NCBI RefSeq assembly: GCF_001640805.2
Contig: NC_066833.1
Span: forward strand, 8,132,564-8,196,563
From: Lates calcarifer
Lineage: Eukaryota > Chordata > Actinopteri > Centropomidae
Direction of reading: 5' to 3'
DNA: 64,000 nt
This document shows, one piece after another, positions 21,872 to 34,935 of the stretch. Every line of letters begins with the position of its first letter. Positions within the stretch are counted from its first letter, which is position 1. The position numbers were made by a program, and so were the translations under genes. The notes under the pieces are model-generated. The model saw only the letters and a list, made by a program, of their open reading frames with translations. It made no database searches and was not told the origin of the DNA.

Positions 21872-24800
21872 TTTGTAGTCCAGGACTATGGGTTCACATC
21901 CTGAAGCCTCACTATATGTGCATGAGGCACAATCATCCTCCATAGTGTCACCAGTGAGGCCCTGAAGGCATCGCTCACGATACCTGCATCAGCTGAGTGA
22001 GTGTGACAAGAGACAGAGGAGGTTTCTCTCAGGTCTGTCATCTATGATACACAGCTGCTGTGATTGACCATCAATATCTGATCAATCACTGATCAGAGCA
22101 GGACACTCCTGCAGGACAAGAGACGTCATCTAAGAGACATTTTATATCAGACGCAAGTAAAAGAAAAAGAAGAAACGAGATGCTCAAGCTTCAGAGGAAG
22201 ATGAGGATTCACCACTCCACAGTGTGAGTATACAAACCTGTAAACTGATCACCTATAATCTGACATATTGACTGATTCCTTGATCACCTGTCATTTTAGA
22301 GGTATTTACCTGCTACAGAGCAGCTGTTATCAGTCATTCTGTCCTGTATCTGAAAGCTCATGGACGTAGAACAGGAAGTAAAAGGAAAACTGTGATTGTA
22401 TGAAGTTATTCTGATCTTCCCACTCTGATGTTTCTGAAAGAACAGAAACCTGTGCAGACTGCAGGACGGTGTTAAATCCAGCTCCTGTTGGTGAGTTCAG
22501 GTTCACAGTCCTCTGCTGTGTGGATGTTCACCATGTTTTACTCCACTTGTCTTCTACGTTTAGCTCAGATGAATTCATAGTTTGAGGTTCTGGATCAAAC
22601 TGGATCAGTCACACAGCTTCATATCTCGCACACGCTAAAAAAACATTTCTCTTTTTTCAATTTGCATCTCTGAGACACACAGAGGAAGAACATCATGGTG
22701 ATGGATCTAAATTTAACTCAGCTTTATATGGGATTTACAATCACATCCTTCACACACTAATAAGACTGTTAAAGTATTGACATCATTACAAGCCTGTGAT
22801 TTCAGGCTGCCCATGACAGATGCTGTGATAAATGTTTCTGTATTCATTGATTCAGAGAAATCTCTTGGCAAACAGGACGCTCATAAACAGCTCCAGTGCT
22901 CAGACAGGTAATTATCAAACTAACCCTTCAGGAGCTGGATCCTCCTCATCAGGGGAACCTCCGGGTCCCCACGCTCAGGTGTAGAGGGCTCCACATGTGA
23001 GCTTCACCTGTCTGCTCAGGATTAGGTGAGGATCCATATTCATGAGCCTGTGTGTGGGATGAGTGATGAGGCAGGTTACACTGTAGATCTCCTCCTCCAC
23101 AGTCACACAGGGGATTAACACAGCACATACATAAAGTACTTTACATTTGAACCTCAGCTGAAGTGTTGGAGTAATGAGAGGTTTCTACTGTTTAACACAT
23201 GGAACATCGTATAGACGACCTGGATCCAAGCACCTGATAGCACAGACTGAACAGATCCATTTAAAGTGTTTGTACTTTAATGAAGTCAGTTTATCAAGCT
23301 GTCAGGCTCTCTGCACCAAAATTATACAGAGGCAAAACAAAGAAAAAGAAAATCTTCTTAAGCAAAGTAAGAAATGATAGCAGAGGAAGAGGATGAATGT
23401 TTTATTTCCTCCCTCCCTTTGGACCTTCTGACTTCAGAAATGCTTCAGAAACTATAATCCTCACTATAATATATTAATGGAAAACACAAGAAAATATTCC
23501 AGCCTCTGTTTCTGAATAAAAGGCAGCTGAATAAACTGTAGCAGGTACAGACAGCAGCTCTGACAGAGGTGAGGATCTGAACACAGATGAACCTCAAATC
23601 TTACAGATACACATCAGATTATATTGAAGGATAATCTGACAGCTTGTAGCTAGGCTAACAAGGCTAAAAGATAACTTCAGTCAGATGGTGTTTTAGCCGT
23701 TAGCATGAACGTCTGTCTGTCTGTAAAGATGGAGACTATAAATAAAGGGTGGTGGTCAGTCCTGAGCTCAGTCATGTGCCTAAAAGCATTCCTGTCTGTC
23801 ACCATGATTTACCCAGAGCAGCTCCACTTCCTTCCTACACACTGAATAACCTGAAGAACACTCAGACAGGTGGCCCAGGAACAAAAAGCCACTGATGACT
23901 TTTCCAACAGGTAGAGCAACAGGCCAGAAATGATCTGTGACTGGGAAATGTAATGGAAGCTTATTTTGGACCGTTTGTGGTCTGATGTGAGAGCTAATGG
24001 GTTTGTCCATTGTTCACTTCCTGGTAAGAAAAAAAAAAACTCCCATGGGGCTTAGAGTGGGTGCTGTTATCTGGTTGGGCTGGAAGCAGAAACAGGAAGT
24101 GACCTCACCCCCACAGCGAGCTGGATAACATACTTCAGCTCACATCCATGCTCAGTAAAACATCAGCTCACACTCTGAGAATAGAACATGTTGTCATTCC
24201 TGCTCCAGAGCTGTTTGGGTCAGATACTGCTCTGATGCTGCTCAGGTCCTTTTTAAAGAGGATAAAGGGGAATTTGATGAAACAATATTACCAAAAAAAA
24301 AAAAGGTGATGACAATCTGAGTAACACCATTTTCCTGCCAACGTGCTCCTGAACTACACGTACTTCTTTTAAAGGAGCCTTTCTATATTTTACCAACTGA
24401 CAACAAATCCAATGAAACCCTGTGAATGAACTCCTCCACAGTAAAGCATCATCAGACATTCATAATGCACCTCATGCAGCTGGTACCATGTCTGTAAACT
24501 CAGTCGTCTTCTCTCTCTCAGCCTTTTCACGTGGAGGTTCATTCGAGGGTTAACAGTGTTTGGACTGAGTGAATGAGGCTCTTCACTGACTCATCATGTG
24601 ACCTCTGATACAGCGGAGTCACAATTGGCAGGTGATGGTTTGGCCGTGAACATGAGAGCTCTCAGTGAAAGTGAAACCTCTCTGCGTCTCCTCACTGACA
24701 GACCTTGGTTTATTATCGGCTCTTGGACAGCCAGAGTCAGAGGAGAGTCATCCTCAGAGAGCAGCTGACAGATTCATCTCAAGATCCTGTGTTTCATTCA

Positions 24801-25282
24801 TTCTAGATCTGCACATTACTGAATGAAAATCAGCTGTGTCCTATTGTTGCTCTAGCTCTCCGTCCACTTTAACACCTGACATCAAAACATGAGAAATCAG
24901 GACAGAATGAAAGGTGTGGATGGATCTTCTGAGAGGCGACAGATAAAAACAAACATAGCAGGGCTTTAACTGAGTGGCAGCGATGCCAACGTGTTCTGTC
25001 TCCGTGCAGCAGGAATCACCCGGACTCTAACCTTTGCCTCCGTCTCAGGAGTGACTGAGATCTCCATGACGACCGAAATCTGAACAGCAAGAGCTTTATT
25101 GGAAGTGACAGATTAATAACTGCAGCCTGTGGAGGGACTGTAATCACCCTTCAATTATAACCATTCTTATTCTTTTTCTTCCCGTCCTCCTCAGCTCCAT
25201 GTCTTTCATTCCTCAGCTGCTCCACAGGTCACAGATCCGAGTGACCGTCAGTTAAATCACAGCTTTAACTGGTGAACAAAAA
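21872..25282. other. Noncoding, no gene seen
   Basis: More than 3 kb without a recognised repeat, exon or motif cluster. The short A-runs at 24028-24038 and 24292-24304 are simple. A consensus-like donor (GTGAGTA, 22223) lies after a 24-codon open stretch but was not accepted as an exon. Confidence 0.45.
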
Positions 25283-25560
25283 CTGTGCTCAAGTAAAAGT
25301 ACTGTTACTTTGTAATAGAATGACTCAAGTAGAAGTAAAAGTACTCGTAAAGAGAGAGTAAAGAAGTATCTGTCTCAGTATCTTTACTATCTCTGGGTTA
25401 ATGCTCTGCAGCGTGGTGGAAGAGTTAATGCTTCACATTCAGAATGCTAACGTTAGCTGCCACGTAGCAGTTCAGTGTGAATACTGTGAATATATGGACC
25501 TGACTCTCAGCTCCAAACATGTGAGCCGATGTTCAGATACTTTATCAGTAAAATGACCGC
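25283..25560 (+). repeat. Repeat with AAGTAAAAGTAC words (repeat A head type)
   Basis: CTCAAGTAAAAGTACTGTTA, CAAGTAGAAGTAAAAGTACT and GTGGTGGAAGAGTTAATG recall the teleost repeat whose head (GTGGTGGAAGAAGTA, AGTAAAAGTACC) is seen at 9361. The copy is diverged and the borders are estimates. Confidence 0.5.
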
Positions 25561-28500
25561 TCTTAGAAGTACTATTACCTGATCCACAAACACATGAATC
25601 AGTGGGTCACCTGAACCTGAGCTAACACAGTAAACTGACAGTCAGGGCAGGACAGACAAACCTCATGTGACGTCTGAACATCATGAGTTCAGCTCGTCTG
25701 TAAACTACTGCAGGGACGATGACGAGGCCAGAGAGCACAGAGTCTGGAGGTGGACATCATTCCTATTTCTCTGGATCTGATGCAGTAGCATTTATTTCTG
25801 GACGACAGGGTTCAGCAGCTGCTGTGGGCCAGCTGGCCGCTCAGGACTGCTGCTACTGAACGACGGACAGCTCTGCTGGGCCAGTGTGTAACATGTGGTT
25901 TTCTTTGTGGTTTATTATCAGCAGCCTGCACTGAACTAACACCAGAAAGATTTCACTGGAGACGACAACTACAGGACCTGGTCAAGGCTCCAACACCTGG
26001 TGACAGTGAAGACAACAGGTGGACGGGACGACAACAGATCGTAGCTGTTGGCAGGAGAATTTACAGAAGAAAAGAAAGTGAAGACGAAGCAGAAACAGTT
26101 TTTACCTGTGGAAGTCTTTAAAGAAAACCTGTGATGTTGGTTCATTTGGATCAGACTCCTGTTTCAACATGTGCAGGTGTTTAGTTTTTGGTTTATCGTC
26201 GTGATATTCACCACAGAGATGCAGCTAAAATGTGCTAGCCGAGTTTGGCCTCAGAGCGGCTGTGAAGAGCAGAAACACAGAGTCTGTGGGAGCTGACCCA
26301 TCCCAGCAGACTGAGCTAAAACAGACGGAGAAAAGAAAAAGTTGTGTTTGCTTTGTGAACATTAATGTCTGTAAACAGCGTCTAGTCTGACCCTGAGATA
26401 AAATGATGAACCGGAGAACGAGCAGAACGTGGTCCTTTAAAGCCCAGAGGAGGAAACACCAGCTGCTAATCTGACAGTTTAGGTCCAAATCATTTAAGTA
26501 TGAAAAGCTTTTATATATCGGAGCGTTGTCTTCATCTCATGCTCAGAATGAACAAACTTAGAGAAAAACTTTTGTTGTCATAAGAATCTGTGAAGCTTCT
26601 CACAGGTTTTCTGTTTGAAGTCGACTGCTCGGTGCTTCCTCTGCAGATGTAGAGAGTCAGACTCAAACGAGGCTGAACACTTAACGAGCAGCTTCGACGG
26701 CTCAGAGACACCGTTTAATCCTGATTCACTGTGAAAAGGTCTGATCCAGAGCAGAGTCAGGATGGAGATGGAGGACAAATCAAAGTCTCCTCCTTTAGAA
26801 TATTACTGTTGTGGAGCTGAGAGCTGAGGTTTCTCTGGATAAACTATCACAACACGTCAGCGTGTCGTGTTTGTCCGGCTCTCAGAGGCCTGTCACAGAC
26901 TTCAGACCTGCCGTTCGTCCACGTTTGAGGCCGTGATGAATGGCATCATTGTGTCAGAACAATACTTGACAAACATGGCTGTGGTATAAAAGCAGGAAGC
27001 TGGCATGGCAGACGAAGGTAAACATCAGTGATGTTTCCCCTCCGCTGTGCTCCTGATACGCCTGCATTGTTCCCACCGTCTGAGCTCCGACTTCTGTGCC
27101 ACACTCAGTTTTCCTGAATGTACAAGCATAAAGGCAATCACAACAGCCGTCTCCACATAATAGACCTGCTGCACAGAGACTGGTTCTCCTCAGAATGGAC
27201 GATTGTGTTCATTCTCTTCTCATGCAGGTGGCAGCTCTGCATTTATACCAAAAGGAGCAACATCAATTTAGTCATTAATCATCATTTAAAGATCAGTAGA
27301 TGAGAACAAACAGGGCCTTTGTGTATTTTTTATTTTTCATTGTTGCTGGTTTCCCTCAGAGTCACCAAACATGTTTCCTTCTATAACTACAACAACAAAA
27401 GACTTTTCTGTCTTCTCAGTTCTCTGACCACAAACAGACTCATCTTCAGGTTATAGAACTGTTTCTTCTCCTGATGTGACTGGAAGGTAGACACTTTAGA
27501 TTTTTGATGCTTTACAATGATATTTCTTAAAATCTTTCCTGTCAAAGGTCCAGGACAAAGAAATCTCAGCAGAGTGAACGACTGAAGAGCTGCACCTGAA
27601 TCAGTTAAACATCAAGACCAGAGGAACTGCCTCTGATGATACTGATGAAAAGTCACAAAGACTGTGAACGTCTGCAGCAGACACTTCAGGAGGCAGGGAG
27701 TCTTTCATTATCATCCATCCTCTGGGGAGCATGAACGTCTGTATGAAACCTCAGAAGCAAAGTTGTGCCCTGAGCAACAGTCACGTCTTTAGAGCTGCTG
27801 CAGTGGCTGACATTAAAAAAGAAAATCCTAGATAAATAAAAAACTGTTGATGGAAATAAAAACAGCAGCTACTGTTGATAAAATATCTGAACTGACGTCA
27901 GTAAACAAGATGAACGTTCCTGTTACTCTGGTGAAATATTCTCTAACCCTTTATTTGACTTATTTAAATTAATGTGTGAAACATGAATGGATGAATGTGT
28001 TTTAAACAGAAGAAGAACTCTTCTAACTCTTCTAACCTTAGACAATGAATCCTGTTCTGTTTAATTGTCTCAGTAGTTTAGTCAGATGTCAGTCCACCTG
28101 CTCTGATCCACCTCTGCACTGCTTTGTGTTTATACATCTTTGATTCATCTGATTATCAGTCTTCCTTTTCATTGTCTATAAAGTTTGACTAACACCTCAG
28201 TAACACCTTGATGAGCAGCGTAGATGTTTTGGACTCTGTTATTATTTCTGTTCTGAACTTTTAAGATTCTGACAAATATATTCTTCACCTCCACAAAGCT
28301 GCTGTGTTCACACATGAGCCAGCTACACACAGATAATGGACCTAAGTTAAATCTAATTTGTGCATTTCCTTAGAAAAATTTCTCTCAGGGTGTTGGAGCC
28401 TGAAGAAGCACTGAAACTATCATGTCACACTTACATACAATATAATATAATATAATGTAGAATAATAATTCCTGTGGTTTGGACCTCTGCTCCACAGTCA

Positions 28501-28735
28501 TATCCTCACTGTATTCATAAAGTGTTTAAGAAGGACCATGTGCCGTAAGCTGTCTGCCTTCTCCTTTGTCATGCTGTCAGTGTTCAGTGTTTCTGTGCAG
28601 CTCAGTCACAGTGAATCACAGACGCTGTATTTATGACTCTGTCAGTCTTCAGACTCTGCCGTCTCTGGACTGTGTAATTTAACATGACAAAAGTGCACAG
28701 AAATGCCACACAGGATAAGTGCTGACAGAGACAGG
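25561..28735. other. Noncoding, no gene seen
   Basis: More than 3 kb of unremarkable sequence. A short pentamer array (ATAAT units) lies at 28436-28456. The frames at 26225-26488 and 26578-26778 have no features. Confidence 0.45.
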
Positions 28736-29070
28736 CCTGACAGTGACGGGTGGTCACTGAAATTTACACTTCTTCATAAGAACACATTGGAAAATTAATG
28801 AAAAGGCATGAAAACAGCATTTTATCCAAATTAATTGAGCAGTGTGACGAGCAACAAGTGTGTGTTTGTCTGATGAAATGTCTCAGTGTGCCTGGGAACT
28901 GCAGTCTATCAAATAACCATGGAGAATATGGACGTTTAAAAAGCCAATGACAAACAACCTGAGCTGATGAAATAACTCTGCTCCCCCCGCCTGGATAAGT
29001 GGTTCGCTCCAGCAGCCTGAGCTCTGAAATGGTTCAGTCCACAGGAGGGACCTCATAACAAACACCCCAC
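28736..29070. promoter_or_regulatory. Candidate conserved noncoding element
   Basis: A repeat-free block with GGAAAATTAATGAAAAGGCA, ATCCAAATTAATTGAGCAG and ATGGAGAATATGGACG. The homeodomain-like ATTAAT/ATTAATT words are direct observations. Function is inferred and conservation untested. Confidence 0.3.
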
Positions 29071-29239
29071 AGCTGGGTCAACCTCCTCCCACCGAGATGA
29101 GGGGGACAATTAGAGGAACACACAGAAGACGTTAACACAAAGTCTTTAACTGTTTGTTTTAAAAAGACTAAAACAGGTGAGAGGAAAAGAGAAGGAGGGT
29201 AAAACCACCTTGTTCAGATCATGACGGGTTATAAATAAC
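29071..29239. other. Noncoding spacer
   Basis: No feature seen. Confidence 0.4.
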
Positions 29240-30085
29240 TAAACACCTACAAGAACCAACATCATCTGCTCATGTTGTGTTTATTGATTTCAGTTTGTCT
29301 TTTAACACTGTACAGACTGACAGTGCTTCAGAGTGACTTTATAACATGAAGGTTAACGAGTCTGATTCACTGGATCAGGAGTTTTTAACTGACCCACCTC
29401 AGAGAGTCTTAATGGATGGGAGCTTGTTTTAAACAATGGAGGTGTTTAAACACAAGGGTTTGTCCTGTGCTTTTATGCAGATGATACAGCCCTGGTTGGT
29501 CCTCTCCTCAAAGATAACATCATCTATGAGGAAGCTTATTTTAGCCAGGACACCACACTGTAGAACTGGTGTCAGGCCAGTAAACTGGAAATGAATGTGT
29601 CCAGAACTAAACCAAGGAGAACCGGTAACATCCTCCCTGAATAATCAACCTGTAGAGGAGGCAGAACTTTTATGACTGATGACCCCTGATGACTGACCTT
29701 AACCTTTAACGAGAACTCAGAGATTCTAAGAGAGCTAACCAATGATTGTTTTTAATTAGGAAGTTGAGGAGCTTTGAAGGTCAGCCAGCACATACCTGAA
29801 GTGGCTCTCATGAGCCAAGTATCTTATCATTTAACACAACAGCTTGGTTCAACAAGCAAAAACAAACTCTCCAGAACTGTTAATGTTGCAGAGAAGGTGC
29901 AGCAAGTCACAGAGACAACTCTGAGATATATCTGACAGAGCTGTTCACAGGAAGGCTGAACACATGACTGCAGATACTTCAGATCCACTACACTCAGAGT
30001 CTGAGCTGCTCCCATCAGACTCTGAGTCTTTGATTCCTTATGTCACCCAGACTCTGAACACAGAGTGACTGGGTGTTATTTATTA
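29240..30085 (+). mobile_element. LINE reverse-transcriptase fossil (CR1/L2-like)
   Basis: Part of ORF2 of a non-LTR retrotransposon. HLQEPTSSAHVVFIDFS with FIDF at 29280-29291 is the reverse-transcriptase A motif. CFYADDTALVG with YADD at 29474-29485 is the catalytic C motif. NWCQASKLEMNVSRTK (about 29569-29616) is the following D-motif region. Near 29984-30019 a decayed DPLHSESELLPS matches the C-terminal region of such proteins. Stops and frameshifts are frequent. No endonuclease and no 3' UTR or poly-A tail were identified. The style suggests the CR1/L2/Rex group; the exact family is unsure. Confidence 0.8.
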
Positions 30086-30309
30086 GACCTGCTCACGTAC
30101 ATAATTCTGTACATTTCATTGTGTCCATCTTAATCTTAAACTCTCCTCTCTGAACTCCACATGTGATGATGAAGATCAACACCTCTGCTTTAACATCTTA
30201 ATAAGTCAGCAGAGCGTCAGATCTTCTGTCCTCTGGTCACACTCTGTTTAATGCAGCTTTAACTGATGAGACTTTCCCTGCCTCCACAGAAAGAAGAAAA
30301 GTGTTCTTT
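30086..30309. other. Noncoding spacer
   Basis: No feature recognised. Confidence 0.4.
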
Positions 30310-30500
30310 GTTTTCAGCACCTGGGCCAGAAATCAATTAATCATTGGTATTGATCGAAAACTCAAATAAACTCCCATTAAACCCATTTTGTGTTTTGGCA
30401 CCAAAACCACCTCCTCCCCATCAATAATGTAAAATATAGACTCTCACTCTCTCCCATTCGTTTTTAATGATGGCTATCTCATTTTGGAATAAAGCTGCTG
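30310..30500. promoter_or_regulatory. Candidate conserved noncoding element
   Basis: A dense cluster AATCAATTAATCATTGGTAT (30331-30350) continues with TGATCG, then CCCATTAAACCCATTTTG. This is a homeodomain/PBX-like vocabulary in a repeat-free block that is cut off by the AC microsatellite at 30501. Confidence 0.33.
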
Positions 30501-30536
30501 ACACACACACACACACACAGACACACACACATACAC
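30501..30536. repeat. (AC)n microsatellite
   Basis: About 36 bases of AC repeat with one AG and one AT interruption. Confidence 0.95.
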
Positions 30537-31280
30537 CAGGTTCCAGGAGGAATCAGTGAATCACTTTGCTCTGGGTGGATCAATGATATTCTGCTCTGCA
30601 GTGTTTGCACCATTTTGACCTGACTTTGGTGAAACTGTGTTGGCGTCTCAGATCAAAGGGAACATGGTGTGTGTGGCCTAAAGGTGGAGGAGTGTTTGTG
30701 TGTGTCCTCCGCACACACAGATGTTTCAAATACAAAGGTATGCAACACACTCGACAGAAACAGTCACAAACACTTAGAGAGGTACAAACCAACAAACAGA
30801 CCGAACCACTCTAACCTGAAGGAGTTCAGTCTGAATGTTACTACACCATCGTGAAACGTGTTTGAGCTGTTAACACTGCTCTGTGGGGGCCATCGGCTTA
30901 AATTCAATCCCCTACTTTGCTACTTGAGGCTGATCCTTTCTAAGTGGTGGATCTGATAAATCAACATCTGCATTCCTGCACTGAGCCAGAAAGTTCAGAT
31001 GTCATGTTTCCTCCTCGTACACCAGGTCCATGAAATATAGCCCTCTATCAGTCCACTATCAGTCCCTGGTACATGAACAAGTCCTGAACCACTGTTTGGT
31101 AGACCGTGGTCCATCATGAAGACAAAAACATGTCAGTCACCAGCTGCACTCCTAAACAACAAACTTTATTATTAGTCCTGAGCAGGTTTTTAAATGTCCA
31201 TGTTCTCCAAATCAGTAGATAACATTTCATGGACATGAGCTGCTGTGAGAGTGGGTTGTTTGAGCCCTAGACATTAGTTT
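30537..31280. other. Noncoding, no gene seen
   Basis: Overlapping short frames at 30580-30854 are not credible. A phrase near 30893-30915 (CGGCTTAAATTCAATCCCC) recalls a tRNA B box but lacks an A box. Confidence 0.4.
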
Positions 31281-31425
31281 GGCTCATGAAGACGTGGGTG
31301 GGTCAACAACTCTCAGGTCCACCTCCAACAGGTTAAACACCTGGGACTCTCCAACCAGCCTCTAGACCTGAGGAAGACTTTCAGATGAGAGACATCTTCA
31401 AGAAACTAAAAGAAGTCCAGTTTTA
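31281..31425 (+). mobile_element. Tail of a Penelope-like element, copy 1
   Basis: It matches 47641-47775 closely: GGTCAACAACTCTCAGGTCC, CTGGGACTCTCCAACCAGCC and then GATGAGAGACATCTTCAAGA. In the second copy the upstream flank encodes a fragment resembling the C terminus of Penelope-like proteins. This copy has only the downstream tail. Confidence 0.5.
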
Positions 31426-31623
31426 TTCAACAGGAGGTGGAAAGAGCTTCTGTCGGTTTTTACCAGCAGTATTCTGCTGCTAGCTCTAACACTGTTTAAG
31501 ACTGTATTTCCTCCATTTTGGTTGCTGGCAGTTCTTTAGAAGCTGAGTAAACAGGAGAAGGTTCAAGCGTTTGTCACTGCTCATTTATTCCCTGCATTAT
31601 TCCTGCTCTGCTGGGGGAGGCTG
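31426..31623. other. Noncoding spacer
   Basis: No feature seen. Confidence 0.35.
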
Positions 31624-31960
31624 GTGCCTGAAGCCAGACAGAGGTTAGGCATCAATATGAAACGTCTCCAGTGGGCCATCAACAGTTTAGATTTTCAATA
31701 CATGTCACTTTCATGTGACAGGGTGTGTTTTATTCCACATGTGCTGCAGAATATCCCTGAACCCCGACAAGAGGAACAGTCGCTGGAGCACATTATTTGC
31801 ATGAAAAGTGTTATTCAATCAGACAAGTCATTGACCTTTGGAGAGGAAACCAAACAACTCGGATGACAATGAGGTTCCCTTGGCAACCAACAAAACACAA
31901 AGCGTCCCTGCACTCTTTGTGATTAGTAATTGAACAGAATGTGGAGGGGAGGGGGGTTAA
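31624..31960. promoter_or_regulatory. Candidate enhancer-like block (octamer, X-box)
   Basis: ATTTGCAT (31795-31802) is a perfect POU octamer. GTTCCCTTGGCAAC (31874-31887) is a near-palindromic RFX X-box. TGACCTTTGG and GTAATTGAAC lie close by. An 80-codon frame crosses the first part (31624-31866) without a recognised domain. The block is repeat-free. Function is inferred. Confidence 0.35.
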
Positions 31961-34894
31961 AATGGAATTAGATTAGAAAAAAATGGACTGGAACTGCTTT
32001 TTCTCAGACAGTCCTCCTGATTGGTCTACTGCACAAAATATCATCAGTATTTCATCAGAACAGAGGATGTTTTTATTGTTTTGATGTACTTCAGCTCACG
32101 CCTTCTCCTCCTACCATTTTTAAAATAGTAGCTCAGGTATCATCCTCTGAGTACCAGGGGGTCTCACAGTGGCTGTCTCCTCTATTTACTTTCAGCATGG
32201 TAATCGAGTATGGTAACACATCACTGTCGCCATGGAAATAAGGTCTATATACATATCCCAACCACCAGAGAGATCAGATGTGTTTGGCAGGCTGTAAGGT
32301 AGACAACACCCAAGTGCAACACTTTGTCATGTCTTCATTTTATTCATTTTTTTCTAATCCTCACCTAGCAATAGCATTTGGCTCTTAGCTACACTTCCCC
32401 TGCAGCCTCTGCTAACATTAGAGTCTTGGGATTAGCAGAGGTGCTAGACAGGAGCCAAAAACAAATCCTCTCACACACCTAGCTGTTTCTTTTCCTCCTG
32501 TCATTATCAAACACATCCAGAGTGCTATCCTGGCCCTCAGGATACTGTGCTGGTATGCAGCACCGTTCATCGCTGCGTTGCAGACAGGTAAAAGAACCTT
32601 ATTACTGTTGTGAGGTTTGCTGAAATGTGTTGCACCAACCATCTGAGATCAAGGGAGGAACTGCCTGGTTGTAGCAGCTTAACTTGGTTGATTTGGATAA
32701 TATTCTCTTCCCAAAATGAGGACAGAACAGCAGGGGGGAGGATAGATGAATAACACTGGTGACCTGAAGGAAACAGGTTCGAATACACAGACCAACTGAA
32801 GGATAATGGATATTTCCCATTTCAATTTCTCTCTTAAGCTCTTTTTCAGATTTTTCACACATCTACCTCAGTTGATTTTTGTGTGCGCAACAGAACACCA
32901 CACCATGAACACCTCTGAGGTTAAACCATCTCAAAGTCCATCATCAGACGAGGTTGGACGGCAGATCATTTGACCCAGATCATTTTAATCATGCTGAACT
33001 CTTTTGTGGTGTAAAGAGTGACACATTGGGGCAGACTGGGTGAAACTGCTGGTGGGGGATCCCATGACTGTTTACTCATGCAATCAGACTCATACTGTTC
33101 ACAATCAGGCCCATTCTATCAATCAGAGCACTATTTGACACTTAATGGCATTTTGCATTAGCATTTAGATGCTGCCAACACCTCATAAATTTCCTGTGTA
33201 GTGATTCACTGCAAAAGCTTTGAAATTTACATACTGCACTTTGAAAACTCTTCGAAACTGTTGCCATTATGATTTATTGTGTTGAGCATCTTTAGAAGAT
33301 TTTTTTTTTCTTCCATGGGAATCAAGGTTTGATGTATTTTTGATATAAGACTTATCAAGCTGCTGACTCTCAACACACTGAAGTGAAAGACAGAAACTAA
33401 ATGTAGTATCTACATATACTGCAGACCCAAACGGCCTACTGACATCTCTGTCTCATTTTACCCCCAATAACAAACCTGAGACTCAGACCTGTCCTGAAGA
33501 CAATTAGACAGTCTAGGACCATCAGTTGGACCTGCAGTAGACTTTCTAATGTTTCCTCTGTGGACCTTTCTGTAGCATGTCCATGGTACATGTCTATCTA
33601 CTCCAATAATTCTCACGATTATTCATTCAAAATGGAAGTAAAAGATATTTCAGTCTGAACCAGAGTGGTGGACCGACTAACACTGCCATCAAAGTGAACT
33701 GACAATACTGAATCATCAATGCTCCAACAACCAATCATTTGTACCTAAAAACATGGGGAGATAAAGTTCAACAATACCTTTAATTGATCTGGTGACCACA
33801 ACAGATCAAACTCAGCATGAAATTTCAAAAGGTGCATGAGCTCAACCAAACTGGACTAAAATCACATAACGTAGTAAAATAAGTCACCAGGAGATAATCA
33901 ATAATCAATCAGCCACAGCAGAACAGGGGGAACCTTTACTATTCTCTGGTCTTTGTATCATCACACAAAGAGCTGTGCTCTCTATTAGAGATTCTCAGTC
34001 TGGAGCTGACAATCTTCTCTACACTTCACCTGAATGAAAACAACACTTCCTGACTTATTTGACAGTACTACAGAGAATATCAGCTCATAGGATTCCTATA
34101 TGGAGTACAGGGCCGTGTCAGAGGGCGCGAGCTGTCACGTGTTCTGCAGTGTTAATGCAGAGCTACACAACACTGCGTGTTTTAGTGGAGGGCTGAAATA
34201 TGCTGTGACAAGCAGCACAACAAGCAGCGTTTTCTTCTTCCAGCCTGCAGACGTCTGCCAGAGGTTGCTGTGACCTCATCATGGACACATTATGAAGATC
34301 AAGTGTCGATGCTGAGTAAATGCCACAGTGTAGCAGGGGAGTTTTATAAAGATCAGCCTTTTCCATCAGCTGCCACAGAAATCTATCTCCCAGACTGGGG
34401 TCAAATGCTTCATGCACGCAATCCTTTACTTTCTAACATCTTCAGAGTGACGAGTGGGTGCACTGTGCAAATTTCAGGATATTTAAAAGTCTGTTTTTCC
34501 TCTGAGATCACTGTAACACTGACTGAATAAGATCAGCTTTATAGATGTGGTAAACCCCCTGTGCTCATCGTATCATTGGAGTGGTTTCCCAGAATGCACC
34601 AGAAGGTTTCTAACTTGACATCTAGTACTACGATGACCAACCTTTTCCATCAGTTTACGGAAGTTAAGGTTCAGTCGGCACTGACAGATTTCCTCACTGA
34701 CAGACTGAAGTGCTGTTTAAATTTCACATCATTATTCAGTCTGACATCATGCTCATGTTAGCTGATTTCTGTTTTGGGGTGCGGATGTTATTTTCCATCG
34801 ATGGCGCCAACACTTTTTCCAGAATGCATCTTCTATACACACACACTGGTAGCAATTTGAGGTTCAGCATCTTGCTGAAATACAGTTGGAAATG
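31961..34894. other. Noncoding, no gene seen
   Basis: Almost 3 kb without a recognised repeat or exon. A T-run (33300-33309) and a small AT-rich block with GCATTTTGCATTAGCATTTA (33149-33168) were noted. Short frames on both strands lack domains. Confidence 0.45.
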
Positions 34895-34935
34895 TGGACA
34901 GGAAGAGCTGGGAATGAACCACCAACCCTAGAATT
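34895..34935 (+). repeat. Fragment of dispersed repeat E
   Basis: GAGCTGGGAATGAACCACCA resembles GAGCTGGGGATTGAACCAGC at 51873, in the same orientation. Both recall a fish repeat that ends in a tRNA-like GAACC phrase. Short and diverged. Confidence 0.4.

Noticed and set aside
22146..22225. Possible 24-codon microexon ending at a strong GTGAGTA donor
   Set aside because: The acceptor is weak, there is no partner exon and one frame holds a stop. A good donor alone is common by chance.
30893..30915. Possible SINE fragment around AATTCAATCCCC
   Set aside because: Too short, no A box, no second copy in the window.
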